Origin: Ditylenchus dipsaci
Lineage: Eukaryota > Nematoda > Chromadorea > Rhabditida > Anguinidae
DNA: 64,000 nucleotides
Direction of reading: 5' to 3'
Assembly (NCBI GenBank): GCA_004194705.1
Contig: SADC01001189.1
Coordinates: 62,001 to 126,000 of the forward strand
Shown here: piece by piece, positions 11,601 to 24,133 of the stretch
How positions within the stretch are numbered: the first letter of the stretch is position 1
Layout of the letters: each line of letters starts with the position of its first letter
Made by a program: the position numbers and the translations under genes
The notes under the pieces: model-generated
Told to the model about the DNA's origin: nothing
Seen by the model: only the letters and a program-made list of their open reading frames with translations
Database searches by the model: none

Positions 11601-14600
11601 CAGCTGAGTCCACCACACCAGAAGTGGTCAGAACTACCAGTGCCTCTGGAGAATCCACTCCAGCTGAGTCCACCACACCAGAAGTGGTCAGAACTACCAG
11701 TGCCTCTGGAGAATCCACTCCAGCTGAGTCCACCACACCAGAAGTGGTCAGAACTACCAGTGCCTCTGGAGAATCCACTCCAGCTGAGTCCACCACACCA
11801 GAAGTGGTCAGAACTACCAGTGCCTCTGGAGAATCCACTCCAGCTGAGTCCACCACACCAGAAGTGGTCAGAACTACCAGTGCCTCTGGAGAATCCACTC
11901 CAGCTGAGTCCACCACACCAGAAGTGGTCAGAACTACCAGTGCCTCTGGAGAATCCACTCCAGCTGAGTCCACCACACCAGAAGTGGTCAGAACTACCAG
12001 TGCCTCTGGAGAATCCACTCCAGCTGAGTCCACCACACCAGAAGTGGTCAGAACTACCAGTGCCTCTGGAGAATCCACTCCAGCTGAGTCCACCACACCA
12101 GAAGTGGTCAGAACTACCAGTGCCTCTGGAGAATCCACTCCAGCTGAGTCCACCACACCAGAAGTGGTCAGAACTACCAGTGCCTCTGGAGAATCCACTC
12201 CAGCTGAGTCCACCACACCAGAAGTGGTCAGAACTACCAGTGCCTCTGGAGAATCCACTCCAGCTGAGTCCACCACACCAGAAGTGGTCAGAACTACCAG
12301 TGCCTCTGGAGAATCCACTCCAGCTGAGTCCACCACACCAGAAGTGGTCAGAACTACCAGTGCCTCTGGAGAATCCACTCCAGCTGAGTCCACCACACCA
12401 GAAGTGGTCAGAACTACCAGTGCCTCTGGAGAATCCACTCCAGCTGAGTCCACCACACCAGAAGTGGTCAGAACTACCAGTGCCTCTGGAGAATCCACTC
12501 CAGCTGAGTCCACCACACCAGAAGTGGTCAGAACTACCAGTGCCTCTGGAGAATCCACTCCAGCTGAGTCCACCACACCAGAAGTGGTCAGAACTACCAG
12601 TGCCTCTGGAGAATCCACTCCAGCTGAGTCCACCACACCAGAAGTGGTCAGAACTACCAGTGCCTCTGGAGAATCCACTCCAGCTGAGTCCACCACACCA
12701 GAAGTGGTCAGAACTACCAGTGCCTCTGGAGAATCCACTCCAGCTGAGTCCACCACACCAGAAGTGGTCAGAACTACCAGTGCCTCTGGAGAATCCACTC
12801 CAGCTGAGTCCACCACACCAGAAGTGGTCAGAACTACCAGTGCCTCTGGAGAATCCACTCCAGCTGAGTCCACCACACCAGAAGTGGTCAGAACTACCAG
12901 TGCCTCTGGAGAATCCACTCCAGCTGAGTCCACCACACCAGAAGTGGTCAGAACTACCAGTGCCTCTGGAGAATCCACTCCAGCTGAGTCCACCACACCA
13001 GAAGTGGTCAGAACTACCAGTGCCTCTGGAGAATCCACTCCAGCTGAGTCCACCACACCAGAAGTGGTCAGAACTACCAGTGCCTCTGGAGAATCCACTC
13101 CAGCTGAGTCCACCACACCAGAAGTGGTCAGAACTACCAGTGCCTCTGGAGAATCCACTCCAGCTGAGTCCACCACACCAGAAGTGGTCAGAACTACCAG
13201 TGCCTCTGGAGAATCCACTCCAGCTGAGTCCACCACACCAGAAGTGGTCAGAACTACCAGTGCCTCTGGAGAATCCACTCCAGCTGAGTCCACCACACCA
13301 GAAGTGGTCAGAACTACCAGTGCCTCTGGAGAATCCACTCCAGCTGAGTCCACCACACCAGAAGTGGTCAGAACTACCAGTGCCTCTGGAGAATCCACTC
13401 CAGCTGAGTCCACCACACCAGAAGTGGTCAGAACTACCAGTGCCTCTGGAGAATCCACTCCAGCTGAGTCCACCACACCAGAAGTGGTCAGAACTACCAG
13501 TGCCTCTGGAGAATCCACTCCAGCTGAGTCCACCACACCAGAAGTGGTCAGAACTACCAGTGCCTCTGGAGAATCCACTCCAGCTGAGTCCACCACACCA
13601 GAAGTGGTCAGAACTACCAGTGCCTCTGGAGAATCCACTCCAGCTGAGTCCACCACACCAGAAGTGGTCAGAACTACCAGTGCCTCTGGAGAATCCACTC
13701 CAGCTGAGTCCACCACACCAGAAGTGGTCAGAACTACCAGTGCCTCTGGAGAATCCACTCCAGCTGAGTCCACCACACCAGAAGTGGTCAGAACTACCAG
13801 TGCCTCTGGAGAATCCACTCCAGCTGAGTCCACCACACCAGAAGTGGTCAGAACTACCAGTGCCTCTGGAGAATCCACTCCAGCTGAGTCCACCACACCA
13901 GAAGTGGTCAGAACTACCAGTGCCTCTGGAGAATCCACTCCAGCTGAGTCCACCACACCAGAAGTGGTCAGAACTACCAGTGCCTCTGGAGAATCCACTC
14001 CAGCTGAGTCCACCACACCAGAAGTGGTCAGAACTACCAGTGCCTCTGGAGAATCCACTCCAGCTGAGTCCACCACACCAGAAGTGGTCAGAACTACCAG
14101 TGCCTCTGGAGAATCCACTCCAGCTGAGTCCACCACACCAGAAGTGGTCAGAACTACCAGTGCCTCTGGAGAATCCACTCCAGCTGAGTCCACCACACCA
14201 GAAGTGGTCAGAACTACCAGTGCCTCTGGAGAATCCACTCCAGCTGAGTCCACCACACCAGAAGTGGTCAGAACTACCAGTGCCTCTGGAGAATCCACTC
14301 CAGCTGAGTCCACCACACCAGAAGTGGTCAGAACTACCAGTGCCTCTGGAGAATCCACTCCAGCTGAGTCCACCACACCAGAAGTGGTCAGAACTACCAG
14401 TGCCTCTGGAGAATCCACTCCAGCTGAGTCCACCACACCAGAAGTGGTCAGAACTACCAGTGCCTCTGGAGAATCCACTCCAGCTGAGTCCACCACACCA
14501 GAAGTGGTCAGAACTACCAGTGCCTCTGGAGAATCCACTCCAGCTGAGTCCACCACACCAGAAGTGGTCAGAACTACCAGTGCCTCTGGAGAATCCACTC

Positions 14601-17600
14601 CAGCTGAGTCCACCACACCAGAAGTGGTCAGAACTACCAGTGCCTCTGGAGAATCCACTCCAGCTGAGTCCACCACACCAGAAGTGGTCAGAACTACCAG
14701 TGCCTCTGGAGAATCCACTCCAGCTGAGTCCACCACACCAGAAGTGGTCAGAACTACCAGTGCCTCTGGAGAATCCACTCCAGCTGAGTCCACCACACCA
14801 GAAGTGGTCAGAACTACCAGTGCCTCTGGAGAATCCACTCCAGCTGAGTCCACCACACCAGAAGTGGTCAGAACTACCAGTGCCTCTGGAGAATCCACTC
14901 CAGCTGAGTCCACCACACCAGAAGTGGTCAGAACTACCAGTGCCTCTGGAGAATCCACTCCAGCTGAGTCCACCACACCAGAAGTGGTCAGAACTACCAG
15001 TGCCTCTGGAGAATCCACTCCAGCTGAGTCCACCACACCAGAAGTGGTCAGAACTACCAGTGCCTCTGGAGAATCCACTCCAGCTGAGTCCACCACACCA
15101 GAAGTGGTCAGAACTACCAGTGCCTCTGGAGAATCCACTCCAGCTGAGTCCACCACACCAGAAGTGGTCAGAACTACCAGTGCCTCTGGAGAATCCACTC
15201 CAGCTGAGTCCACCACACCAGAAGTGGTCAGAACTACCAGTGCCTCTGGAGAATCCACTCCAGCTGAGTCCACCACACCAGAAGTGGTCAGAACTACCAG
15301 TGCCTCTGGAGAATCCACTCCAGCTGAGTCCACCACACCAGAAGTGGTCAGAACTACCAGTGCCTCTGGAGAATCCACTCCAGCTGAGTCCACCACACCA
15401 GAAGTGGTCAGAACTACCAGTGCCTCTGGAGAATCCACTCCAGCTGAGTCCACCACACCAGAAGTGGTCAGAACTACCAGTGCCTCTGGAGAATCCACTC
15501 CAGCTGAGTCCACCACACCAGAAGTGGTCAGAACTACCAGTGCCTCTGGAGAATCCACTCCAGCTGAGTCCACCACACCAGAAGTGGTCAGAACTACCAG
15601 TGCCTCTGGAGAATCCACTCCAGCTGAGTCCACCACACCAGAAGTGGTCAGAACTACCAGTGCCTCTGGAGAATCCACTCCAGCTGAGTCCACCACACCA
15701 GAAGTGGTCAGAACTACCAGTGCCTCTGGAGAATCCACTCCAGCTGAGTCCACCACACCAGAAGTGGTCAGAACTACCAGTGCCTCTGGAGAATCCACTC
15801 CAGCTGAGTCCACCACACCAGAAGTGGTCAGAACTACCAGTGCCTCTGGAGAATCCACTCCAGCTGAGTCCACCACACCAGAAGTGGTCAGAACTACCAG
15901 TGCCTCTGGAGAATCCACTCCAGCTGAGTCCACCACACCAGAAGTGGTCAGAACTACCAGTGCCTCTGGAGAATCCACTCCAGCTGAGTCCACCACACCA
16001 GAAGTGGTCAGAACTACCAGTGCCTCTGGAGAATCCACTCCAGCTGAGTCCACCACACCAGAAGTGGTCAGAACTACCAGTGCCTCTGGAGAATCCACTC
16101 CAGCTGAGTCCACCACACCAGAAGTGGTCAGAACTACCAGTGCCTCTGGAGAATCCACTCCAGCTGAGTCCACCACACCAGAAGTGGTCAGAACTACCAG
16201 TGCCTCTGGAGAATCCACTCCAGCTGAGTCCACCACACCAGAAGTGGTCAGAACTACCAGTGCCTCTGGAGAATCCACTCCAGCTGAGTCCACCACACCA
16301 GAAGTGGTCAGAACTACCAGTGCCTCTGGAGAATCCACTCCAGCTGAGTCCACCACACCAGAAGTGGTCAGAACTACCAGTGCCTCTGGAGAATCCACTC
16401 CAGCTGAGTCCACCACACCAGAAGTGGTCAGAACTACCAGTGCCTCTGGAGAATCCACTCCAGCTGAGTCCACCACACCAGAAGTGGTCAGAACTACCAG
16501 TGCCTCTGGAGAATCCACTCCAGCTGAGTCCACCACACCAGAAGTGGTCAGAACTACCAGTGCCTCTGGAGAATCCACTCCAGCCGAGTCCACCACACCA
16601 GAAGTGGTCAGAACTACCAGTGCCTCTGGAGAATCCACTCCAGCTGAGTCCACCACACCAGAAGTGGTCAGAACTACCAGTGCCTCTGGAGAATCCACTC
16701 CAGCCGAGTCCACCACACCAGAAGTGGTCAGAACTACCAGTGCCTCTGGAGAATCCACTCCAGCTGAGTCCACCACACCAGAAGTGGTCAGAACTACCAG
16801 TGCCTCTGGAGAATCCACTCCAGCCGAGTCCACCACACCAGAAGTGGTCAGAACTACCAGTGCCTCTGGAGAATCCACTCCAGCCGAGTCCACCACACCA
16901 GAAGTGGTCAGAACTACCAGTGCCTCTGGAGAATCCACTCCAGCCGAGTCCACCACACCAGAAGTGGTCAGAACTACCAGTGCCTCTGGAGAATCCACTC
17001 CAGCCGAGTCCACCACACCAGAAGTGGTCAGAACTACCAGTGCCTCTGGAGAATCCACTCCAGCCGAGTCCACCACACCAGAAGTGGTCAGAACTAGCAG
17101 TGCCTCTGGAGAATCCACTCCAGCGAGTCCACCACACCAGAAGTGGTCAGAACTACCAGTGCCTCTGGAGAATCCACTCCAGCTGAGTCGACCACACCAG
17201 AAGTGGTCAGAACTACCAGTGCCTCTGGAGAATCCACTCCAGCTGAGTCGACCACACCAGAAGTGGTCAGAACTACCAGTGCCTCTGGAGAATCCACTCC
17301 AGCCGAGTCCACCACACCAGAAGTGGTCAGAACTACCAGTGCCTCTGGAGAATCCACTCCAGCTGAGTCGACCACACCAGAAGTGGTCAGAACTACCAGT
17401 GCCTCTGGAGAATCCACTCCAGCTGAGTCGACCACACCAGAAGTGGTCAGAACTACCAGTGCCTCTGGAGAATCCACTCCAGCTGAGTCGACCACACCAG
17501 AAGTGGTCAGAACTACCAGTGCCTCTGGAGAATCCACTCCAGCTGAGTCGACCACACCAGAAGTGGTCAGAACTACCAGTGCCTCTGGAGAATCCACTCC

Positions 17601-18204
17601 AGCCGAGTCCACCACACCAGAAGTGGTCAGAACTACCAGTGCCTCTGGAGAATCCACTCCAGCTGAGTCGACCACACCAGAAGTGGTCAGAACTACCAGT
17701 GCCTCTGGAGAATTCACTCCAGCCGAGTCCACCACACCAGAAGTGGTCAGAACTACCAGTGCCTCTGGAGAATCCACTCCAGCTGAGTCGACCACACCAG
17801 AAGTGGTCAGAACTACCAGTGCCTCTGGAGAATCCACTCCAGCCGAGTCCACCACACCAGAAGTGGTCAGAACCACCAAACAGTCCACTTCTTTATCAGA
17901 CTCTTCTACATCAGAGTCGTCTAGTGAATCTGAAGAAAACCCCACTGCCCTCACCGCCATCGTCATCCTAAGTTCAAGTTACATTGCCCTTGTCTCAAAC
18001 GTCACCATTCTCAAGCTAAGCCAAAAGTTGATTCTAATCCTTACTATTTTTTGTTTAAACAACGTTAATATTGTTAACATATATTATATAAAGTGTAAAT
18101 TTTCATCTTGTATTCAAGAGCTTTACATCTTTCTTCATAGCTTGTGCGATTTTCTTTATTTTTCAAATTTAAAGAAAAACGATATCTTGTCTTTTTCATA
18201 TTGA
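8662..18204 (+). CDS. Giant secreted mucin-like repeat protein
   Basis: The ATG at 8662 opens a clear signal peptide (hydrophobic FSLLFVGFIVI, then RCAAG as a plausible cleavage region), followed by a short non-repetitive segment (WDYFTLSSLNPFAYST, YPEIIHEQDKQFLAH). After about 8880 the protein becomes 149 tandem 20-residue repeats, VRTTSASGESTPAESTTPEV. Nine of 20 residues are Ser/Thr plus two Pro, a pattern typical of O-glycosylated mucin domains. The last repeat passes into TTKQSTSLSDSSTSESSSES and then a hydrophobic C-terminal stretch (ALTAIVILSSSYIALVSNV) that could be a membrane or GPI-attachment signal. As written, the frame is broken three times: near 8823-8830, at the A5 run near 8856, and at 17121-17125 in the repeats. 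One added base at each restores one frame from signal peptide to tail. The unit is also open in a second forward frame and in two reverse frames. The + Ser/Thr frame is preferred because of the signal peptide, TATA box and polyA signal. An intron between 8662 and 8900 cannot be excluded. The function is unknown; a cuticle-surface, gut or secreted mucus role is only a guess. Confidence 0.65.
8941..17879 (+). repeat. 149-copy 60-bp coding minisatellite
   Basis: There are 148 units of exactly 60 bp and one of 59 bp. The first 127 units (8941-16560) appear identical. From 16561 two variants occur in an alternating pattern: CAGCCGAGTCC instead of CAGCTGAGTCC, and from 17160 CTGAGTCGACC. Single variants are GAACTAGCAG at 17091-17100 and GAATTCACTCC near 17711. 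The unit length is a multiple of three, so gain or loss of units keeps the reading frame. Variation is confined to the 3' end, which points to recent expansion or homogenisation from the 5' side. Confidence 0.97.
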
Positions 18205-18236
18205 AGTTGTAAATTTTTTTTGATGTTGTTTTTTAT

Positions 18237-18242
18237 AATAAA
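18237..18242 (+). terminator. Polyadenylation signal of the mucin-like gene
   Basis: AATAAA lies 33 bases after the stop codon ending at 18204, within a T-rich 3' region. Confidence 0.55.
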
Positions 18243-19678
18243 TTTAAAAAAGAAGTTTTGTAATTCTATAGTTAGGTCGGACCTTCAGAAAGTTGAAATT
18301 CGAGTGTATGCGCTGAAATGAGAGCCTATAATGTGCTGAGTATGAGAGCACCGAATTCTGCCATTTTTCGTCAGCTTGTCACAGATCTGTGTCGTCGGCA
18401 AATTATTTACAAAAAAATGTCCGAATTTTGGATCATAGGACGTTTCGCCAGCGACTTTTTAACCAACGCCATTTCGCCAAGGCTTAACTTTCGAGGTTAA
18501 AGGTTCGAAGGATGTTATCAACCATGTTTTTTTTCAATTTCAATAACATTTTTTCAATGATCACAAAATAGCTTTTTAGGGCTAGTAAACTTCAGGTTGG
18601 CTAGGGAAACCGCATGGTACCTGTCTGAAATGGTTATCTACTCCGGAATCCGAAATTTTTCAGCTTAAAGTTTTTAATATTATTTCACTATATCCAGAAT
18701 AGTATCCTGAACACGGTTAGATCATCCAAAACAAGATTTTTGCTTGCAATAACTCTAGTTTTGGAGTAGTTTAGTAACCCCTCGGTATTCAGCTGTTACT
18801 CAGCTTGTCGTGTCCAGGTAGAGCCACTTGAGTGGTTGTACAGGTTCAGTCGAAAGACGGGATACGGGCTGAAAAGCTTATTTTTATGTTCACCTTACAA
18901 AATAAAATTTGTTCGTAAAATGAAGCTACCGAATTTGCAGTGGAGATAATGAAGGAATTTACTTTACATCGGAAAGGCGCAACCGCACTGTTTTCTATTT
19001 TAGAACGTCATATGTCAAAATATTGCACGGGTCGTTTTTTTCACTGGATCGCAAGCAAAATTCCCTGTCGAGCAGCCTAGGCCGATAAACTTTTTTCAGT
19101 GGGTTTGTTAATAAATGTCAGATCTTCACACTTTTTAAATTTTTTCCTCATGTATAAGAAAAACACATTCAATTATTCAACTTTAAACAAAAAGTTTTTT
19201 TCAAGAAACTAAAAATAGGAATAGTTATTGATGCTTTATATTAGTTAAGTGATACAAACTAATTACACTTATTTTTAGGTTTTCAACAAGTAATCCCTTG
19301 AGACAGTTCAGTGCCACCACACCAGCTCACCCCAAAGTCTGTTTTACGTAGGAGAGCAGAAGTTGAAAATTGTTTTGAAGCTAATCAACATTGTCTCTTT
19401 TTTCCCTTTATCTATGTTTTTTTATCCAAATTATGATTCAAAAAAGGCAAATATAACTCAACATGACTTTTGGTTGTCGCAAAAAAGTATGTTATTTATC
19501 ATCAAAAATAGTATTTGTGAAATTAAATTTACGGCAAACAACACATTATAGAACACATAAACGGCAATAAAAATGATGTTTGTGACTTCCTCGTTCTAAA
19601 TTAAGGTTATGTATGCAAAAACACAGGAAATTTGATAAAGATGAAATTTGTATTACATATTTAGCCTAATGTCAGAAT
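18243..19678. other. Intergenic, no gene recognised
   Basis: No coding signal was seen. A short stretch at 18440-18500 (TTTCGCCAGCGAC, GCCATTTCGCCAAGG) resembles one arm of a phrase-repeat fold-back element without a partner. The remainder is AT-rich unique sequence. Confidence 0.5.
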
Positions 19679-20439
19679 TAGGGTTGTCGATGCATCGAAA
19701 TTTTCGATTAATCGAATCGAATCGATAATCGAAAATCGAAATTTTCGATTAATCGAATCGATAATCGAAATTTTCAATGAATCGAATCGAAAAACCCGAA
19801 AATTTCGTGAAAAGGTATGAGTGGAATGGGTAAAATAGCTCCTAAAAATAGGTCACTTTCACCTACTCCTAACCACCTGGAATTTGTGCGAAAAATCGGC
19901 GGTACTCGCTCAAATTAAAGAAGCACTTAGATGTGTAATATACCAGAACAGAGGGCGTAATCAGGGCTATCTATTGCTCGCAAACTTGTATCTGAGTGAT
20001 TTCAATTTACCAGAGCATTTTGGATTTTCTCATTACAAGCCAGTTTTCGAAAACCCTCTATTTTAATCATGAAATGGTCCTAGACATGCCTAGACATATG
20101 TAAAACACTCGTGTTTTACATATCATTTCGGACTTTGGCTTCCAAAAAATTACTTAAGACTTTTTTGGCTTTCAAAAATTACTTTAGGCTTGTGTTTTCT
20201 GGAAATTATTTCAGACTTTTCTTTTCAGCAATTACTTCGGACTTTGGCTTTTCCATGTGTACACATTCTCCGTGTGATATAAAAGGCTACCTTAAGACTA
20301 CAGAAGATTCCATTAATAATGGAATCGAATCGATAATTGAAATTTTCGATTAATCGAATCGAATCGATAATCGATAATCGAAATTTTTCGATTAATGAGT
20401 GCGATTAATCGATTTCGATTAATCGAATCGACAACCCTA
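19679..20439. mobile_element. hAT-like non-autonomous element with 8-bp TSD
   Basis: A perfect target duplication GTCAGAAT occurs at 19671-19678 and 20440-20447. The termini are inverted: TAGGGTTGTCGATGCATCG at the left and CGAATCGACAACCCTA at the right. Subterminal regions are dense iterations of ATTTTCGATTAATCGAATCG in both orientations. The 8-bp duplication and TAGGGTTG ends fit the hAT superfamily. There is no transposase; short internal frames have no recognisable domain. Confidence 0.85.
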
Positions 20440-20530
20440 GTCAGAATACATGGTAGATTTGCAACTGTAATACAATTAGAGGCTCGAAAATATCTTGTTT
20501 ATAACAGCACAGTTCCCTCTTGATTTAGTA

Positions 20531-20926
20531 CCGTCAAACCTTGATATAACGCCATCTCAAAAAATCGTTCCCGCCTGGGGTCCGACACTTTTTTAAGCTC
20601 TCTTCTTGAAAAAAAAATTAGTTCTGGTTTTTACAGTCTGGCCACAAGTATCACAAGAATTCCGATTTTACCGATTGTTTTTTTTAACTAAAAGTTTTTG
20701 CCATTTAAAAAGAAAACCTCGGTATAACGCCACCCTTTTTGAAAACAGGTGGCGTTATATTGAGGTTTTGTTTTTAAATGGCAAAACTTGTAGTTTTAAA
20801 ACAACGATCAATACAATCGGAATCCCTGGGCGCTTATTAGAGGAAATACGGTAGAAAGGTAAAAAAGGTTAAGGACCCTAGGTGGGAACGAACTTTTGGG
20901 GGTGGCGTTATATCGAGGTTTGACTG
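20531..20926. mobile_element. pogo/Tc1-like MITE
   Basis: CCGTCAAACCTTGATATAACG on the left and CGTTATATCGAGGTTTGAC on the right are both bordered by TA. Internal arms share CCCGCCTGGGGTCCGACAC with the elements at 7601 and 96. An internal pair of GGCGTTATATTGAGG-type sequences makes a second hairpin. No coding capacity. Confidence 0.75.
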
Positions 20927-21588
20927 TATAGCTCCCGGGATCGGAAAAATATACACTAAATCAAGAGTTACACTAAATCCTTAGTGAACGATAAACTGTT
21001 TAAAGCCTTACTCTGAGTTGTATTGCTTAAAAAGACTATGGTTTTTCAACGCAGCGAAATTTCCAAATTCTTTAAGTTCAAAAATTATTTTATAATGATT
21101 TTTATTTGCATCTAAATTTTTTTCTAAATAATCAATATCATCTTCTTAAAAATTAGTGCTTTATTTTGAATCATCTACTAGTCGAGCCCAACTTTGCTTG
21201 ACATTGCCAGACATCAGAAGAGTTAGCCGACTTTCACTGCCCATAACTATCCAATATCAGATTAACAATTTTGTGCTTTAAGACAAAAAATTATTTTTAA
21301 TGCAATAAAAAACAATTCGAAAACCATTTTCGGAGTAAAAAAGTGTCCCGCCGATGCTGATTTTTAAAACCATGGTCATTTAGAGTATATTGTGAAATAT
21401 AGTATGTAGTTCCTAACTAGAAAAAAATAGCAAAGTATTCATTTTCAGTTTGCAGATAGCCCATAGACTTGGCATTTACCCACAAATTTCATGGTCGACA
21501 AATTTTCTGAAAAAACACCATTGCCGAGCTATTGCATCATTTGAGTGCAATTCGGCTAATCTAGAGAAGCTTTTACAATTTTAACTCA

Positions 21589-21826
21589 CCGTATATCCTC
21601 TAATGAACGGCCCCCATTGTGTTCAAAATCATGTTTGTGGCATTGTATCTTTTACCCATTTTATAAAAAATTCTCTTAGGCAAGTTGCCACCGATTTATA
21701 GCCAGTGAGGTGAGCTACAAAATTGTTGGTAATTTACCCGAAAAAAGTATGCAAAAAGGGGTCAAAAACACAATTCCACAAACAGGTTTTTGAATTTAGG
21801 GTAGCCGTCTAATAGGAAATATACGG
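21589..21826. mobile_element. CCGTATTTCCTCTAATA-family MITE
   Basis: The left end CCGTATATCCTCTAATGAACG and the right end CCGTCTAATAGGAAATATACGG are inverted copies; the right end is followed by TA. The same ends recur at 44769, 45999 and 52181, and as single ends near 20850, 25200, 26690 and 33583. Confidence 0.6.
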
Positions 21827-23870
21827 TACTTAAAAAGTTTACAAAATGGAATCACTTTTAAAGCACTGTGACTTAGTAAGTGCCATTCTTTGCAACAGTA
21901 ATGCTTTATTCATGTCACTGTGTTCACTTTCTGAGTCCCTGCTGTAAGTGGCTGTTTAATTAATTTTTATCTGCACGCATTGAAAAAAAACAATTTCATG
22001 GGATTAATTCCCGACAATTTTGTGGTGATTTTGGTTGGCTGCAAAATGAGTGTGTGTTTGCCCTTTTTAAACCTAAGAACAGCCTCATCCAGCTCCCCTT
22101 GGTTTGTAAAGCAAGGAAGTGAAGGGTATTTCCTTTTCAATTTGCGATTCATTGAGCACTTACAACTTTCAACACCACTTCTGAGAAAGCGCCCACTAAC
22201 ATTTTTCATGAATTTTAAATTTTTCTGCCAAATGAGGAATTAAACTTTTTTTTTGCTTAAATGGGTCAAATGCCCTTTGTGTGTGTAATGGCAGACCTTA
22301 TTTTTATGGAGTGTTTTCATTGTTTGCCCTGTTGGTGTCGTCGGTTTGTGGGCACTTTACTAGATTAACTTCGACCATTTGCGGGGAAAACAATTGGTTG
22401 GTCCTGGCAATGATGAATTGGTGTGCTGTGAACTTGTTGGTTCATGCAGAAATAAGTTACGGAGAAATACCTGTTGCTAAGTCGTGATTATGCCCCAGAC
22501 ATTATTTGAGTGAAGTGTTCAGGTTGGGCTAATAAAGTCTTTTTGCAAATAATTTATTTTTTAAAAATTTTGCACTCTTCCCCATTGATTGCATTGGCAT
22601 TCGATGTCTTCGTGTTGATTATTTTTAAAAATTGTTGCATTATCGCGCATTTGGCAATATTCTATGGGTTTTTTTCAGAAAGTGGCTTACATAAGAAAAA
22701 AGCGTTTCAATTCTAAATCCATCTGTGAACACAAATACTCGAATTAGGCATTATAAAAAAATTACGATCAAAAGAAACCGTCAAAAATCTTGCAAAATCC
22801 TGCATTTTCCTATAAATATCTTTTTTTTGCAATCAGGATGAGTTTGGACAGAAGTCGATATATTTCAAGGAATTGAAGGGTGTGTGCCCTTTACTATTAT
22901 CATCCAATATAACTAAAATGTAGGATTTTCAACCTATTTATTGGTGCTTTATTTCTTTTTGGTCTACTTTTATTTAAATTCTCTCTTTGAACATAGAGCC
23001 AAAAAGAAATTTCGAGAAGTAATTTTCTCAGAATTAAAATACCAGAATACACATTACATAAAAATTGTAAACAATTGTGAATTCTTATGTAAATGTATTT
23101 AGCATTCCGCACATTCTTCTTGTTCACATTATATTTCAGCAATTTATCAGTTCTATGCATTATTAATTGGAGATAGCCTGCGAAAAAATTAGCCAAAGAA
23201 TTTAGCTTTATATATTTAAAATCAAAAAAAAAATTCGAAAATTTGCCAAAATCCCATAGTCATTTTTTCGAACAATTTGGTTGCTATGTGACTGGAAAAC
23301 CAAATTTTATTTAAAGTTTGAATTTTTAACATCTTGTACTAAAATCTTCCCAAAATTCTGACGAATGTCCATGCATAGTTATAAAATAATTGTACCTAAA
23401 AAAATCGACTTACTCAAATTGAAAAAGTCACAATTTTGATTGATTTGATATTACATTAACAAATGTACGAATTTAAAAGTTAAATGAACTGTATCGTACA
23501 GTTAAAACTTTTAACTTAAAAGTGACACTTGGAATGTCTGAAAAAAGCAAATTATTAGCTACAGTTTGATGCAAAAATCTTTTGAAAACAGGCGGATATG
23601 ATACGATTATGATAATACCAAAAAAAGCGCAATTAATTATTCAAACTTGATATAAGGGTAATAAATTAAATATTTCAGCTTTTACAGGCCTTTTACAAGC
23701 CGAACCTGGCCAAAAAATTTCAGCGCGTGCCCAGCCCTGGTGTGATGAGATTGTGCGTCAAAAATGCAATGGCACAAACAATTTTTCAAAAATATTAAAA
23801 ACTTGCAGAAAAAACTCTTGCAATTAATAAAATTTTCAGAAAAATTGCTTCACTCAAAATATTTTTTATA
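21827..23870. other. Intergenic, no gene recognised
   Basis: Open frames up to 98 codons on both strands (around 21970-22240 and 22900-23196) lack recognisable domains and show no coding bias that I can see. No repeats with clear borders were found. Confidence 0.45.
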
Positions 23871-24133
23871 CAGTCAAACCTCTATATAACGGCCCTCTAA
23901 AAAAAATTAGAGGGCCGTTATATAGAGGTTTTGTATTTTTTAAAAGTAAAATTATTCAAATATTGAAAAACGATCGGCAAAATCGGAATCCTTGCGATAT
24001 TTGCGACCAGACTGTCAAAACAGAATTTAAAAAAAGCTTTGAAAATCGAGCTAAAAAAGTGTCGGACCCAAGGTGGGAAAGAACTTTTAGGGGGGGGGGG
24101 CGGCGGGTAGGGCGTCGTATAGAGGTTTGACTG
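23871..24133. mobile_element. pogo/Tc1-like MITE
   Basis: CAGTCAAACCTCTATATAACG begins directly after TA, and the right end CGTATAGAGGTTTGACTG is followed by TA. Internal GCAAAATCGGAATCCTTGCG matches the sister elements. A run of 10 G precedes the right arm. Confidence 0.75.

Noticed and set aside
8872..17137. Giant minus-strand open frames over the repeat array
   Set aside because: They are a consequence of a stop-free 60-mer. The signal peptide, TATA box, Ser/Thr-rich frame and polyA signal all support the plus strand.
8941..17879. CRISPR-like or satellite array
   Set aside because: Units are directly adjacent with no spacers, and the unit length and frame fit a coding minisatellite linked to a signal peptide.
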